Of a stretch of DNA of 64,000 bases, positions 23,313 to 35,236 are shown in pieces. A program made the position numbers and the translations under genes. The notes beneath the pieces are model-generated. The model made no database searches, had not been told where the DNA came from, and saw nothing but the letters and a program-made list of their open reading frames with translations. Position 1 is the first letter of the stretch. Each line of letters opens with the position of its first letter. This DNA comes from Rotaria sp. Silwood1 (taxonomy: Eukaryota > Rotifera > Eurotatoria > Philodinida > Philodinidae). The DNA is taken from the NCBI GenBank assembly GCA_905250075.1, contig CAJNOP010000350.1, positions 146,223-210,222 of the forward strand. Reading direction: 5' to 3'.

Positions 23313-25197
23313 TCATGGTTGTTCTAAGTTGCATTCATATAACATAAAACTATCATCTATTTTCGTAATTTTCTTGACTGTTAATAAGCTAAAACAATTC
23401 AATAAGACTTCATCTTCACTTTTGAATTCAGATTCTGCAGATATACATTTGGGTCTATTTGATTTTGTGCAATCGGCAGAGATTTCTAATAAAACACCAT
23501 TTTTGCCACCAGTATACACCCTTGCCATACCTTTATCTAAACTTGTTGATAAAAAAGCAGGAAAAATAATAGTGTCATTAACGTTGAACTTTCTCAAAAA
23601 TTCATTGAAACTATTTTCTCTTGTCAAAGATAGACCTCGGTATAATTTTACAATTTCTCTATGCGGCATTGTATTGAATGTGTCTGAATAGATCAATAAA
23701 GAATATCTTAATGCTTTAATATAATCTTGAATTAATAAAATCAAATCTTCATCTAATAAATTAAGGATATCATTAATTATTTTGTAATAAAAAGGTGCTG
23801 ACGCTGTATATAAACGTATAATGTTCTTTTCTGCTTCGCATCCACTTAAAGCTTCAACAAATTTTTCAGCACAAATCATTAAATTTTCAAGTTTGAAATG
23901 ATCAGGAGGAATACCATCTCGAAAGATATTTTTTGATTTCAATGATTCATATAATTCTTTCATATGATTTTTATGATAGTCGATGCTTAAATTAATATCC
24001 GAAAAATTTGAAATTATAAAACCATTTTCTTCTTTTGATAGATAATATTTATATTTTTTTAATTTCAATGTAATATCTTCGAATGACAAGCCATAGTTGA
24101 AAAAGTAAATTTCACCAATTTCGATATCTTTGATTCTTTGAATAACTTGAGAAAATTTATTTGTAACGAGTAAAACTTTCTTATATTCTTTTGCCCATGT
24201 TCGATGAGATTCAACTGCGGAACAATAGATAATTATACCTTTGATATGAAAATAATATCCTATTTCAGAAATAATTTCTTTTCCAGCTGATCCCGATGTG
24301 ATTAGGATTAGATTATTTTGAATATTAGATTTGATCAATTCAATTGATTGCTCTATCTTATAAACTGATAGGATTCGATATTTTTCTGTTGAAAATTCTT
24401 GTTTTAATGTTTCAATATGGTTTCGATTTTCATCATTTTCAATGTTTTTATCATACCAAACAATATCGATCGTGGATGTTTGACCATGAGTAGAATCGTA
24501 ACGTAATTTCTTTGAAAAGTCATCGAAGTATTGGTTCAGATTTTCTATTTGCTGACTGTTTTGAGTTTGAACATTTTCAATGTCATTTTTTAAGTGTTTG
24601 TCTAATGAGTCTAATTTCTTTCGGAATACAATTTCACTAGCTATACCACTACCAAAAACTCCTACACCTAATGTTGCAAGACTAAATAATGTTGCGCCAC
24701 CAAAAATAGCAATAATTGAGGTTATTAAACTGAGTAGTCCAATACCTGAGAAAATCTCTATTAGACGCACATTTTGAGACGTTTTAACTAGATCATCAAT
24801 TTGATCAATCAATTCACTTAAATAATTTCTTATTCTTATGGTATTGATTGTTGTTTCAAGCTGATCAAGTGCGTTTGTAAGTATTTCTTTTGCATGTTCT
24901 TTTTGTGCTGAAATTTCATCCAAGATATCACGAATATTTGAATCATATTGTGTTTGAATTTGAAGTATTTTGTATTTAAGATTGTGGGTTTGATATAGAA
25001 TTGAATGATAAATTGCATGTCGTCTACGCAAATCATTAACTTCATAGAGTACTGCTTTTAAACCTTCTATTAATTTGTTAAATAGCTTTGTCAATAATTT
25101 TTCAAATATGGTCTGCTATTTCTTTGCTCAATTCAATAACTCTTCTTTGTCCTAGAAGGAAGAAAAGCGAAAAACCTAATTCTTCTTGAAATACCAT
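23313..25197 (-). CDS. ADP-ribosyltransferase (arginine-type R-S-E) with receiver-like domain
   Basis: The main open frame (25094 down to 23313) encodes 593 residues. Residues 1-90 are coiled-coil-like; 100-155 are hydrophobic (LLSLITSIIAIFGGATLFSL), probably membrane-inserting. Residues about 205-345 (VWYDKN.., NLILITSGSAGKEII.., IIIYCSAVESHRTWAKEYKKV) form an alpha/beta domain like the receiver-type modules of many bdelloid ART proteins. Residues 370-593 form the ART fold: R in YRGLS (about 483), S-T-S in FPAFLSTS (about 511) and E-x-E in SEDEVLL (about 560), the signature of mono-ADP-ribosyltransferases modifying arginine with NAD+. The open frame lacks its own ATG; a likely start is the ATG at 25197 (MVFQEELGFSLFLLLGQRRV), in a neighbouring frame separated near 25105, so this copy may carry a lesion or a base-call error. 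Substrate unknown. Confidence 0.85.
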
Positions 25198-25199
25198 TG

Positions 25200-25956
25200 A
25201 ATAATAAAATTCTGTTTGCCCTTCCGATCAAATGGGTATGTTTAATCTTGATTGAAAAAAATGATGCTTCACTAGATTAAAGTTCATTTAATAGGAACTG
25301 TATCGAGTTGAAAGGTTAGTTTTAGAATTATCATAGCACTGCCATGACCAGCTCGATTTTGAAATAGAGGAAAAGGGATTTTACCTTTTCCAGTAAAAAT
25401 TTTCGTGATAATTAAAACTATCTATTTCAAGTTATTCTTCTCACGTTGTTTACTTAGCATTAGTCTTTGTCGGGTTGATCTTGTCCGAGTGCTTAAAAAA
25501 TACTGGTAAGTTTTGTGCTGAATTGTCGTGAAACAAGCCTGATTTTAACGAAGTAACATGATCACAAACACAGATTGTACACAATCAATTCAATCTTATT
25601 CATAGCAAACTAAGCTGAGGAAGGTAAGTCAGGAAGTAAACAAAGACCTTGAATAGATTTTCTGAGTGATGTTGTTCTGATGAAGATAATTTGAAAGCTG
25701 CTTGTCATGATTTCAATTTAAGAATGTCATCAAAATCGATAAGTAGAGATATGTTTTTCAAAAATCAATCAAGTTCAACTGCTACTGAAACATTTACTAA
25801 ACGATATACAATCTTGCAATAATTTCTTTATTTGATTTGTTGAGAATTAGTGCTGAGAGGATTATTATTATTTTACGTACACCCATGTTTCGAACAGGTT
25901 TTCGTACAGTTTTAACTTTGCGCGAAAGACGTCTTGTGCAAGGTATCTTCTCTACA
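25200..25956. other. No gene recognised; probable promoter region of the ADP-ribosyltransferase gene
   Basis: AT-rich upstream sequence without conserved frames. No core promoter element is clear enough to mark. Confidence 0.4.
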
Positions 25957-26290
25957 CTCTAAAAAAAAAGTTTCCTAGAAAATCCTTAGAGGGTTTCCGA
26001 ATTTGTTACTATAGGAACCCCTTTAAGTGTTTCCGAAGAAGGGTTTCCGAGGTCTCGGAAACACATAATGTCCATCATATCGGAACCTCAAATACTCATT
26101 CGGAAACCCAAAAAAAGGTTTCCGAATGGAAAAAAGCTGTAGCTAGCTACTCAGAAAAAAGGTGTCATACTGAACCTTTTAAGGTTCTAGATTTGGGTAT
26201 CATTTTCCGAGCCATTTAAGGTTTAATCAAAAACTGGTTCTAGCTGGAACCTTTTCCTTTTTCTTCCAAAAATGGTTCTAGAGTAGTAAA
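25957..26290. repeat. Two adjoining word islands: GGTTTCCGAA and GGTTCTAG/GAACCTTTT
   Basis: Begins ACACTCTAAAAAAAAAG. To about 26150 the word GGTTTCCGAA and its complement TTCGGAAACC recur; from 26155 to 26290 AACCTTTTAAGGTTC and GGTTCTAG take over. Self-complementary, non-coding. Confidence 0.6.
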
Positions 26291-26325
26291 ATGTAGTCCG
26301 CCACACTCAATTACTCTAGTCAGGG

Positions 26326-26423
26326 GCGGCGCGAAGAGGTCAAAGCAGGGGGGGGGGGGTACCTTCGAAAAATCGGAGAAAATCTGAGGAAGAAATGTTC
26401 TGGGGGGGGTACTTTCGAAAAAT
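26326..26423. repeat. G-rich tandem unit at the edge of the assembly gap
   Basis: A run of G is followed by TACCTTCGAAAAAT, then again a G run and TACTTTCGAAAAAT. A related single copy (GCAAAGAGGTCAAAGTAGGG, then AGTACTTTCGAA) is at 28870-28920. Confidence 0.7.
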
Positions 26424-27182
26424 NNNNNNNNNNNNNNNNNNNNNNNNNNNNNNNNNNNNNNNNNNNNNNNNNNNNNNNNNNNNNNNNNNNNNNNNNNNNN
26501 NNNNNNNNNNNNNNNNNNNNNNNNNNNNNNNNNNNNNNNNNNNNNNNNNNNNNNNNNNNNNNNNNNNNNNNNNNNNNNNNNNNNNNNNNNNNNNNNNNNN
26601 NNNNNNNNNNNNNNNNNNNNNNNNNNNNNNNNNNNNNNNNNNNNNNNNNNNNNNNNNNNNNNNNNNNNNNNNNNNNNNNNNNNNNNNNNNNNNNNNNNNN
26701 NNNNNNNNNNNNNNNNNNNNNNNNNNNNNNNNNNNNNNNNNNNNNNNNNNNNNNNNNNNNNNNNNNNNNNNNNNNNNNNNNNNNNNNNNNNNNNNNNNNN
26801 NNNNNNNNNNNNNNNNNNNNNNNNNNNNNNNNNNNNNNNNNNNNNNNNNNNNNNNNNNNNNNNNNNNNNNNNNNNNNNNNNNNNNNNNNNNNNNNNNNNN
26901 NNNNNNNNNNNNNNNNNNNNNNNNNNNNNNNNNNNNNNNNNNNNNNNNNNNNNNNNNNNNNNNNNNNNNNNNNNNNNNNNNNNNNNNNNNNNNNNNNNNN
27001 NNNNNNNNNNNNNNNNNNNNNNNNNNNNNNNNNNNNNNNNNNNNNNNNNNNNNNNNNNNNNNNNNNNNNNNNNNNNNNNNNNNNNNNNNNNNNNNNNNNN
27101 NNNNNNNNNNNNNNNNNNNNNNNNNNNNNNNNNNNNNNNNNNNNNNNNNNNNNNNNNNNNNNNNNNNNNNNNNNNNNNNNNN
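26424..27182. other. Assembly gap (759 N)
   Basis: Unknown bases. It is bounded by a G-rich tandem on the left and a minisatellite on the right, so it is probably an unresolved tandem repeat. Open frames running through it are artefacts. Confidence 0.99.
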
Positions 27183-27605
27183 TTGTTTGTACCATGGTTG
27201 CTATATGGTCATCTGTGCCATAGTTACCGAAATAGTTGTTTGTACCATGGTTGCTATATGGTCACCTGTGCCATAGTTACCGGAATAGTTGTTTGTACCA
27301 TGGTTGCTATATGGTCATCTGTGCCATAGTTACCGGAATAGTTGTTTGTACCATGGTTGCTATATGGTCATCTGTGCCATAGTTACCGAAATAGTTGTTT
27401 GTACCATGGTTGCTATATGGTCACCCGTGCCATAGTTACGTGGTCGTTTGTACCAAAAAAATGACCGTTTGTGCCATAGTTATATGCTCATTTGTACCAT
27501 AGTTACCTAGTTAATTTTAGTAAAAAAATAGCCGTTTGTGCCAAAAAAATGGTCACTTGTGCCAAAAAAATGGTCACATGTGCCAAAAAAATGGCCATTT
27601 TTACC
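27183..27605. repeat. Minisatellite, unit about 54 bp, decaying to shorter words
   Basis: Units of TTGTTTGTACCATGGTTGCT + ATATGGTCATCTGTGCCATA + GTTACCGGAATAG recur about 4.5 times with single-base differences up to about 27450, then break into GTGCCAAAAAAATGGTCAC words. The array probably continues into the gap. Confidence 0.9.
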
Positions 27606-28295
27606 GCGTTACCGACAGACAGACAGACAGAGAGACACAGGTGAATTTCGGTTTCTAAACCCTAGCCTTTCAGTCTAGGAAATAAATGTGCAAAGTTAGC
27701 TGATGCTCATCATGAAGTTCAATATAGTTATGTTTATCGATGCTCAGGTTCAGGTATGAAAAACATTTATTTTTGATTTATTAAGAATTTTTATTTTGAA
27801 TAAGAACTTCGCACCAACATCAACGTTCATGGAATATGACATGATGCAAATTCTTTACTTTCAAGATATTCGACCAACAACAATGAATTGAAGAAAGATA
27901 CACAGCAATGTTTCAATAAGTAAAATGAACCACAATGAATTGAAGACGAAAAAAAAAGAACAACAATGAATCGAAGAAGAAACAAGATGAACAACCATGA
28001 ATTGTAGAAGAAAGAACAAAGCAATGCTTCAATAAGTAAAATGAACCACAATCAATTGAAGACGAAAAACAAGAACAATGAATTTTAGAAGAAAAAAATG
28101 AATAAAATTAAATTGTAAAAGAAAACAAATGAATAACAATTAATTGTAGAACAGAAGTATGTAGCAACATTTTGAAATAGTAAACAAAGCAACAATGATC
28201 AGAATAATCGAGGAAGCGATAACAAGTTGACTATACTTTTAACAAAGATGATGAATATATGTAATCAATAATGTACTGCTTCGATCAAGTAAGCC
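27606..28295. other. No gene recognised; A-rich repeats
   Basis: CAATGAATTGAAGAAGAAA-like words recur between 27880 and 28140. Open frames are compositional. Confidence 0.5.
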
Positions 28296-28318
28296 GGCTT
28301 ATTACAAAACTTACCTAG
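28296..28318 (+). other. Spliced-leader-like sequence
   Basis: GGCTTATTACAA followed by AACTTACCTAG closely resembles the bdelloid spliced leader (from memory, GGCTTATTACAACTTACC..) with a small insertion. No splice donor follows, so it is not an intact SL RNA gene; it could be the 5' end of a retrocopied transcript, an SL pseudogene, or chance. Confidence 0.35.
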
Positions 28319-28438
28319 AAAAAGAATTATTTTCACTTACATGTTACAGAGTGTTTTATAAGTTCTGAACCTTGACGAAAATCAATGTATATGCAGACAG
28401 GGAATGATATTTAACTGAATATATGTATAAGAGATTAT

Positions 28439-30162
28439 CAGGCCTCGTAGCGATCAGTTCTGAGTATATAGGAAAATATAGGACTTTAAAAGAAGAATTT
28501 TTATAGGATTTTTATACAAATATAGGGAATATATAGGACTAATTTTTTTCCGTAAGAAATCTTTTAGCAGAATTGCCAAACATTATAATTACTCCTACGA
28601 TCATAAACAGTTTATACTACATAGACGTTATCAAGTTTATTGAAAACGAATATATATATATTTACACATTTCAATTACTGAAGAAAAGAGATTTGAGAGA
28701 GTTCGATCCAAAAAACGTTAACAATCATATAATAGTCTCTAGTTGCTTTATTAAAATATTATTGACTAGTATCTTTATAAAAATAATATAAAATAGAACG
28801 TAAGAAAAATGTATAGAAAAAATGCCTAAATATATTTCTATACACAACATATATTCTCTGACTAGGGAGAGGAGGGCGCAAAGAGGTCAAAGTAGGGGTA
28901 GAAGTACTTTCGAATATAGAAAAACATGTGAACAACACGTGTCGAATACAGATGACTGGTGTATGGATGTGTGATTAATTCAAGTAAATTTATTTCATTT
29001 GTTTGGTCAAGTATATTTTTTTCGAAAACGGATAAGATTCATCTGAAATTTCCCAAAAATGATGGGAATTATTCTCATTTTTCAAAGGTTAGACGCGGTA
29101 CCGTGCCTTCACCCTCGCCCATATCACACCTATATCTATCTTCGTGATTATTGACATTGAATAGCTTTAAAAATTGCAGAAATAATTATTTGCAAATATG
29201 TAAACGAATGACAGGAAAAAATCTCTTTCACGTGATACTAGGATTAAATCAACTTAAGTCTTTTGTTTCTTGTTTTGTTACTGTAGCTGTTTAGCAAATG
29301 CAACTTTCTTTTCTTTTGAATAGTAATTAAGTAGTGAACTGCACCGAACTCCAAAATTCAATTACGATTTCAACGGAGTGGCTGAATAAAATTTTTTCGG
29401 AGTCAGTATCGGAGCTATATTCATAAAACAGTCAGGGTTTTTTATTGCTGCCTAGCCGTAACTTCCTTATTGATATTTTAACTAATGCAAAATGATATCT
29501 ACTATTTTTAGCATTATGAATAAGTTTCAAGAAAAGTTAATAACATTAGAGAGATTCACGCTTACAAATAGCAAAACAACGCTTTTTTTCTGAAAATGTT
29601 TTTGGCCATTTTGTTTCTGTGGCTTCTGAAAAACCATCACCAAGAATAATGAATTCTACATTAATATACGATGTTCACTATTTACTGATTCATTTTATTA
29701 TTCATTTGCAATAATTTACGCGTCAAAATGATATTAATGTCGCCAAAATGCAAAGAAAAGCTCGGGACTGGAGTCTAAAATTTTTTTGTTTGGATTAGAC
29801 GAGAAATGTTTTGAGAAATTTCACAGTAAGAGTCGCCTTTTAGGTCCCAAAATTTTGACATCGCAGTTCACTATCATTAAGAATTCTGTAGCTCTCGATC
29901 ACTTCTTATTTATGAATTTACTTCTCTTATCATCAACATCAAATAATATTATACTGTCACTACCTGCTATCAGTTCTATTGTGGAAGCTTATGGTAATAG
30001 ATAGAGAAGAATGTGTATTTTTTCTGACTGAAATATGATTCGCTTCAGGATAATCTTTACTTTTTTGAAATATATAGAAAATATAGGACAAATACCTAAC
30101 AAATAGGACATTATAGGACTATTTCTAAAGATATAGGAGATATAGAACGACTACACGGCCTG
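28439..30162. mobile_element. Non-autonomous TIR element, hAT-like by termini
   Basis: Left end CAGGCCTCGTAGCG and right end CTACACGGCCTG are inverted repeats, and the flanking 8-mers GAGATTAT (28431-28438) and GAGATTAG (30163-30170) match at seven of eight positions, the hAT pattern. Subterminal zones at both ends are filled with ATATAGGAC words. The interior contains a GAGGTCAAAGTAGGGG copy (28880), a CTCCGA-word patch (29340-29430) like that of the hAT remnant at 20226, and a Penelope-like scrap (29090-29150). No transposase recognised. Confidence 0.65.
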
Positions 30163-30170
30163 GAGATTAG

Positions 30171-30513
30171 AATAGCCGTATCGACGTTTCAAATAGTATA
30201 GGGTAGTTCCATGGAAGTTCGGACACATTTTACACAAAGTTCTCCGATTGAGCTGAAGCTTTTAGGATTAATAAAGCCAGTTGAGATGATCGTTTTGGTA
30301 TATTTTGATTTAAGATTTTTCACGAAAGTTGAAGGAAAATGAGTGAAACCACTTTTAGTCACTTTATATATTCTAAGGAAATTTTTAAGCCAATTTATGA
30401 GGTGAAAATTGAGTTTTTCATAATTTCAATCATCTATTAGTCACTCCAAATTCAATTCCATCGGTAGGTTTCGATTGCTTGACATCAAGAGAAGTAGTTC
30501 TTCAAGAGTTTTC
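30171..30513. other. No gene recognised
   Basis: AT-rich spacer without supported features. Confidence 0.5.
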
Positions 30514-30580
30514 GGGTGTGGGTATATGTGTGGGGTATGGGTGGATGTGGGTAAAGAGAAGATCTACACCTACACCCACA
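30514..30580. repeat. Telomere-like TGTGGG/CCCACA foldback (short)
   Basis: CGGGTGTGGGTATATGTGTG and GGATGTGGG, an AGAGAAGATCT spacer, then ACACCTACACCCACA. Confidence 0.9.
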
Positions 30581-30974
30581 TTAAGATATTTGTTCACAAC
30601 AGTTTGCATTGTTCTTAAATATCAATGTATTTATAAAACTTATTTTATAAAAAGTTGCCTATTTAGTTTCAAAATAGCATAACAATTAATGATTTACAAT
30701 TTTTATAAATTCATACAGTAGATTGTCTCACACAATGTATTAATGACTAAAACGAATAATATTTGATCAGTTCTTTTCGCAATAAATGTTAGATGATGAT
30801 GCCTTAAACGTCACTTTATTATTAGATGAATTTTTATCAAAAAAATAAAAATTATATCTCATCAATACATAAAATGCGAAATAAACATTATAGAAATTAA
30901 AAAAATAAGTTAGTAAAACAAATTGTTTGTTATCACCGATGAAAATATGAAGGATTCATTTCTTTATAATCATT

Positions 30975-31685
30975 TTAAGGTAAATAACGAATCAAATCTT
31001 TTTCTTCAGAATCTCGTTCTAAATATTCATTTTCAATTAAAAATTGAATGCATTCCTTAAATAAATATTGATTAATATTATTTTTTCATCAAAAACAAAC
31101 AACTATACTTTGATTTTATCTTCATCGGGTTTAAATTTTAAACTTGATTCTTGAACAACTTTTTCTAACAATAATGAATATTTTAATTGTTTTCGTATTT
31201 TCATTATTCGAACGATAGCAGCCTTAAAGACTTAATAAAAAATAGTTAAAAAGACACTTCACTTTTTTTACTTGAATAACCAATTTGTGATCCTCATCTG
31301 TTGATGTATATATATAGTTTCAGAATCAATTGAATTCCAAGCGGATGGTTCTGTAGTTTTAATCAAATTAATCATAATTTTATTACTAAAGAAAAAAAAC
31401 AATGAATACAATAATTTAAAAATTGATATCAGACCTGTGAAATGTTTGATTAATTTCAATCACAGAATTTTCTGTAATTCCACTTTGATTTAAATTTTCA
31501 TTTAATGTATTTCCATTGATTCCTGCACATTTTAATGTTTCACTTTTTAATAAACTGAGAAGAACTTGTTCGAATGATTCATAGTTCATATCAGTTTTAT
31601 CTAATATTTGTTCAACTGTCATATTGTCAAATTCATTAAATAAAAGTAAAACAACCATTTGATATGTTGATAATTTATACGACAA
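30975..31685 (-). pseudogene. Cullin, C-terminal part (cullin-homology end and neddylation domain)
   Basis: Four exons on the minus strand are recognisable: 31435-31685 (LSTYQMVVLLLFNEFDNMTV.., LLSLLKSETLKCAG), 31272-31385 (NLIKTTE.., then DEDHKLVIQ), 31109-31222 (AAIVRIMKIRKQLKYSLLLE.., LKFKPDEDKIK) and 30975-31055 (ECIQFLIENEYLERDSEEKD, ends RYLP). Introns have GT..AG borders. This is the RBX-binding and winged-helix B region of a cullin, the scaffold of cullin-RING ubiquitin ligases; the IVRIMK lysine is the NEDD8 site. The second exon needs a frame change at its TATATATA run, the first exon lacks a canonical acceptor and ATG, the final YSYLA-type end is altered, and the N-terminal two thirds are not seen. 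I therefore call a truncated host gene copy. The subclass (CUL1 to CUL4) is not certain. Confidence 0.75.
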
Positions 31686-31689
31686 TAAA

Positions 31690-32304
31690 AAAAAAAATCA
31701 GAAAAATTATTTCATTAAGTAAATTAACTCTTACTTTTAAAATGTATTTTCGTTTGGTATATAAGAAGTTATTCATAAAAGACGACCGAGTAAAAAACTA
31801 ACGAACATACTTTTATAGTAGAAAAAGAAATAAAAAATACATGAATATTCGAACATATAAAAAAATTCTTTTCTCAAAATTTTTAAAACTTGAAAACCTT
31901 GTTGTAAGCCTTGATGGATTATATACAAATCAATAAGCTATATTCAATTTGAGCCATTTATGAAAAAAGAACTGGTTCATCATACAACTCTTAATACCCA
32001 GAAAGTTTTTCAATACGAACATTTTGTCGATTTCAATTCTGCGAAAAACGTTAATGAAGAATTTCTTCAATTTAGTGATGTTCTTTATTTAACTATAAGA
32101 CGAGTGAAGTGTCAATTTTACTAGTCGGTATGACAGCATCAATTGTACAATGTTTTCAAATGAGTTTTCTATTATGTTCTATCTATTTTTATAGAAATTT
32201 TAATGAAAAGGTTTTTTCGAGAAATGGTGAATGTGACCGAAAAGAAAGAACCGCTTTCACACCTTCATCAATGTATGACAAATGTGAATGATAAATTGTT
32301 CGAA
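31690..32304. other. No gene recognised
   Basis: Searched for the missing N-terminal cullin repeats on the minus strand without success. Confidence 0.45.
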
Positions 32305-32395
32305 AGAGAAGAAAATCTCCTATCAACTAATTGAAAAAAAAGAATTCTTCCCAAAATCTATTTATTAAAGAGATATAAGGATCAATATTTTGTGT
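32305..32395. repeat. Fragment of the 18.2-19.2 kb palindromic family
   Basis: TCCTATCAACTAATTGAAAA, then CTATTTATTAAAGAGATATA and GGATCAATATTTTGTG match the right arm of the large palindrome (TTTCCTATCAACTGATAAAA and following, near 18930-19000) with scattered changes. Confidence 0.6.
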
Positions 32396-32446
32396 CATTA
32401 ATTTAGCATTGTATGTTTGTTCTTCCTTATTATGTCTGATACATCG

Positions 32447-32521
32447 AGGGTGTGGGTGTGGGTGTGGGGTGTGGGTGTGACTCAACAGAAGACCCATACC
32501 CACACCCACACCCCACACCCT
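32447..32521. repeat. Telomere-like TGTGGG/CCCACA foldback, near-perfect
   Basis: AGGGTGTGGGTGTGGGTGTG on the left is matched by CACACCCACACCCCACACCC(T) on the right around an ACTCAACAGAAGA spacer; a clean hairpin of about 30-bp arms. Confidence 0.95.
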
Positions 32522-34314
32522 TTCAGAAAGGTAGCCTATACAAGAGACAAAGACTTTTGCACCTTACTGTATTTTCAAATGAAATCAGTGTCAATAGAAT
32601 ACGTTTTAAGACACTTCAACGAGACAATTATCAGCTGAAAAAAAAATTTTTATCGATTGTGACTTGATAGTATAATGAAGATTGTTTTGAGATGTAGCAA
32701 AAATCAAATGTAAGAGATAAAAAAATTGAATAGCAGTTTCATATCAAACATTGTCCATTTGTTTTTCTTTTCATTGTTTATTAGCATTCTGAAGAATTGT
32801 TGACTTCATCAAAATCATGATAAAATATTAATAGAATCTTTTGTTTCTGTAAGATTGACATCATTCATATATCTATTATTGCTAATAATAATCTGCATGC
32901 TTATAATAGTAGTTGGTTCTTCGTTAATATCAGTCTTAAAGCTTTTCTTTCTCACAAATTATAAAATGGTAAAAAGAAATAATTCCTAATGAATTTTATT
33001 AAATGAAAGGTTGATAAAAATAACCATTTTAAAAATAGATTCTCTACAATGGTGAGAAGTCGACAGGAACTCAAATTATATCAAGACAAGTGTTGCCTGA
33101 CATTTTTAACAAGAAAAGAATGTAGAAAAACTTAGTCGTTAAAAGGGTAAAAAAAAAATATTTGTTTCATAGTAAATTTAGAACTAGGAAAACAAAGTTA
33201 TGTTCTTTTATCAATAATAATAATCTATTAACTAATAGAACAGATGTGTGAAGTGATGATTTAGTAGGTGCTGGTAACACATTAAAATATCAAACCTGTT
33301 TTATTTTCTTGCATCAGAGCCTGCTACACTTTTATGTATAGAAGAATAATCATTCTATTTTAACTGAACTCGTAAAGACTATTTTTTTAAAGGCATGCAG
33401 TTCTGTACGATTTTCTTCATCTTAACAATAGATTTAACACTCAGTAAGAATGACGAATATAGAGTAAAATTTTGAAAACTATAATCTAACTACGAAAATA
33501 TCTACTGAATGTCGACTAGCTTTGGTACAGATCTAAAAAAGAAGTTCTTGTTTGGATATAATAACAACGTATCCGTTCAGAACACTAGAAGGAAGAGAAA
33601 GTCATGATAAAATTATAGACAATATTAAATAGGAGTATCTTGGAGGTGTGCGTGGATATGAGATACCGTATGTTGTTAAATCTTCATAAATTTTTGATAT
33701 AATTTGTTCGAATTCCAAGCGATAGCGTATGCTCTCTTCATAAAGGTCTTTGATTTTGTTTTGTAATTAAAATAAGTTAATCATGTTTTTTAATTATTTA
33801 TATTTAATTTAATTATCAAATATTTTCTTTCCTGTCATCGATCTTTATATTTATTTATTTTTCTTATTTTTCAGTTGTGTTTTAGTAACAATCTTACGTT
33901 TGTCAAAAACATGTTAGAAAAATTTCAAACTCGTACAGAGTCTACTCCTATTTGAAGTGATCATATGATAATCAAGATATAGAATAACAATATTATATCC
34001 AACTGCGAGTATTCATTTGAGTCTCTGCTACAAGAACTACAAATGTAAATGTATCCAATTTTTATAATTCTCTTCTATAAACTTCAAAAAAATCTATTTA
34101 TAAAATTTAATTTCCAGATCAATATTCATTTTTAAATATATTTGAAATAGATATTGCACTCTAGTCACTGAGCTATCCGCTCAAGATTTTATTTTTCTGC
34201 GATTTGGGAATGATGCTTTTCCGCCATTCGCTCGTAAACACACAACATGTCGTCAGATGAATGATTTTTACTATTCTTGTCATTCTTTCTATTCATCATA
34301 CACACTATTCTCTA
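32522..34314. other. No gene recognised; one tRNA A-box-like patch
   Basis: 1.8 kb of AT-rich sequence without conserved frames. On the minus strand at 34155-34187, GAGCGGATAGCTCAGTGACT looks like the first third of a tRNA, but no B box follows. Confidence 0.45.
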
Positions 34315-35236
34315 TATAAAGAGTGAGCCAAAAGTCTTCTTAGTACTTCGTAGAAAAATTTACTTTTTTCATTTATGACAAATTGAGAAATGCTCAAAGT
34401 TGGATAGATAGTCAATCAGCATTATATTTGTATTATGCTAAATTTTCCTAACTATAATCCAAGTTATAACGAAGATATATAACATCGAGTTAAGAGAAGA
34501 GTTTTTTTCGCATGATGTGATACAATTTTTACTCATAAAAAGCTATATAGAGTAATTGATTTTCATCCTAAATAAAAAGGCAAACAACTCAATGTTCTAC
34601 GTTTCCATCCGCGACCTTAGTCGGTTTTGTTGATTGACCAATGCTCCTTATTAATCAAACATTAAAATCTTCTCTTTTGATGACTACGTTCGTGTATAAT
34701 TGATTCAAGTTAAAAGTTATTCTTCAAACGTTAATAATTATTTCAGTGATATTGATATTTAATTGTAAAATTGATGAAACTGGAGAAGAATATATATAAT
34801 AATCAAACATCGAAAAAAAAATTGCCGAAGAAACTATCATAATGTCCAATGTTCAGAACATAGCGTAGAGCTAATCGAAGCTGTGGAGACTTAAATTATA
34901 TGCCATAGATACCTAATTAAGCTGATGACATGATATTACTCCGAAGAAATTTCCACTAGTTCATTTGTTGAAGTTCTGCTTTTTACCTTTTCTCCTCTTC
35001 TAATTTTATCCAAGTTCTTGATGTTTTTTAAGTTTCGCGTATTGCAAAAAGAAACTTCTCTTAATTCGATGTTATATATCTTCGCTATAACTTGATTTAT
35101 AGTTATGAAAATCTAGGATAATACTCATCCAGTATTGATTGAATATCTTTCCAATTTTGAGCATTTCTCAATTTTTCATAAAAGAGAAAAGTGAATTTTA
35201 CTAGGAAGTACCAAGACTTTTGGCTCACCCTTTATA
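34315..35236. mobile_element. MITE with long terminal inverted repeats, Tc1/mariner-like
   Basis: Arms of about 205 bp (34315-34520 and 35030-35236) are reverse complements at high identity: TATAAAGAGTGAGCCAAAAG on the left and CTTTTGGCTCACCCTTTATA on the right, continuing through TTGAGAAATGCTCAAA and GAAGATATATAACATCGA. Ends fall on TA dinucleotides, consistent with a TA target duplication. The interior of about 500 bp has no transposase frame. Confidence 0.85.

Noticed and set aside
26320-27276. Open frames of about 290 residues on both strands
   Set aside because: They run through the N gap; only the few end residues are real sequence.
34155-34187. Minus-strand tRNA gene
   Set aside because: Only an A-box-like start is present; no anticodon arm, B box or acceptor pairing.
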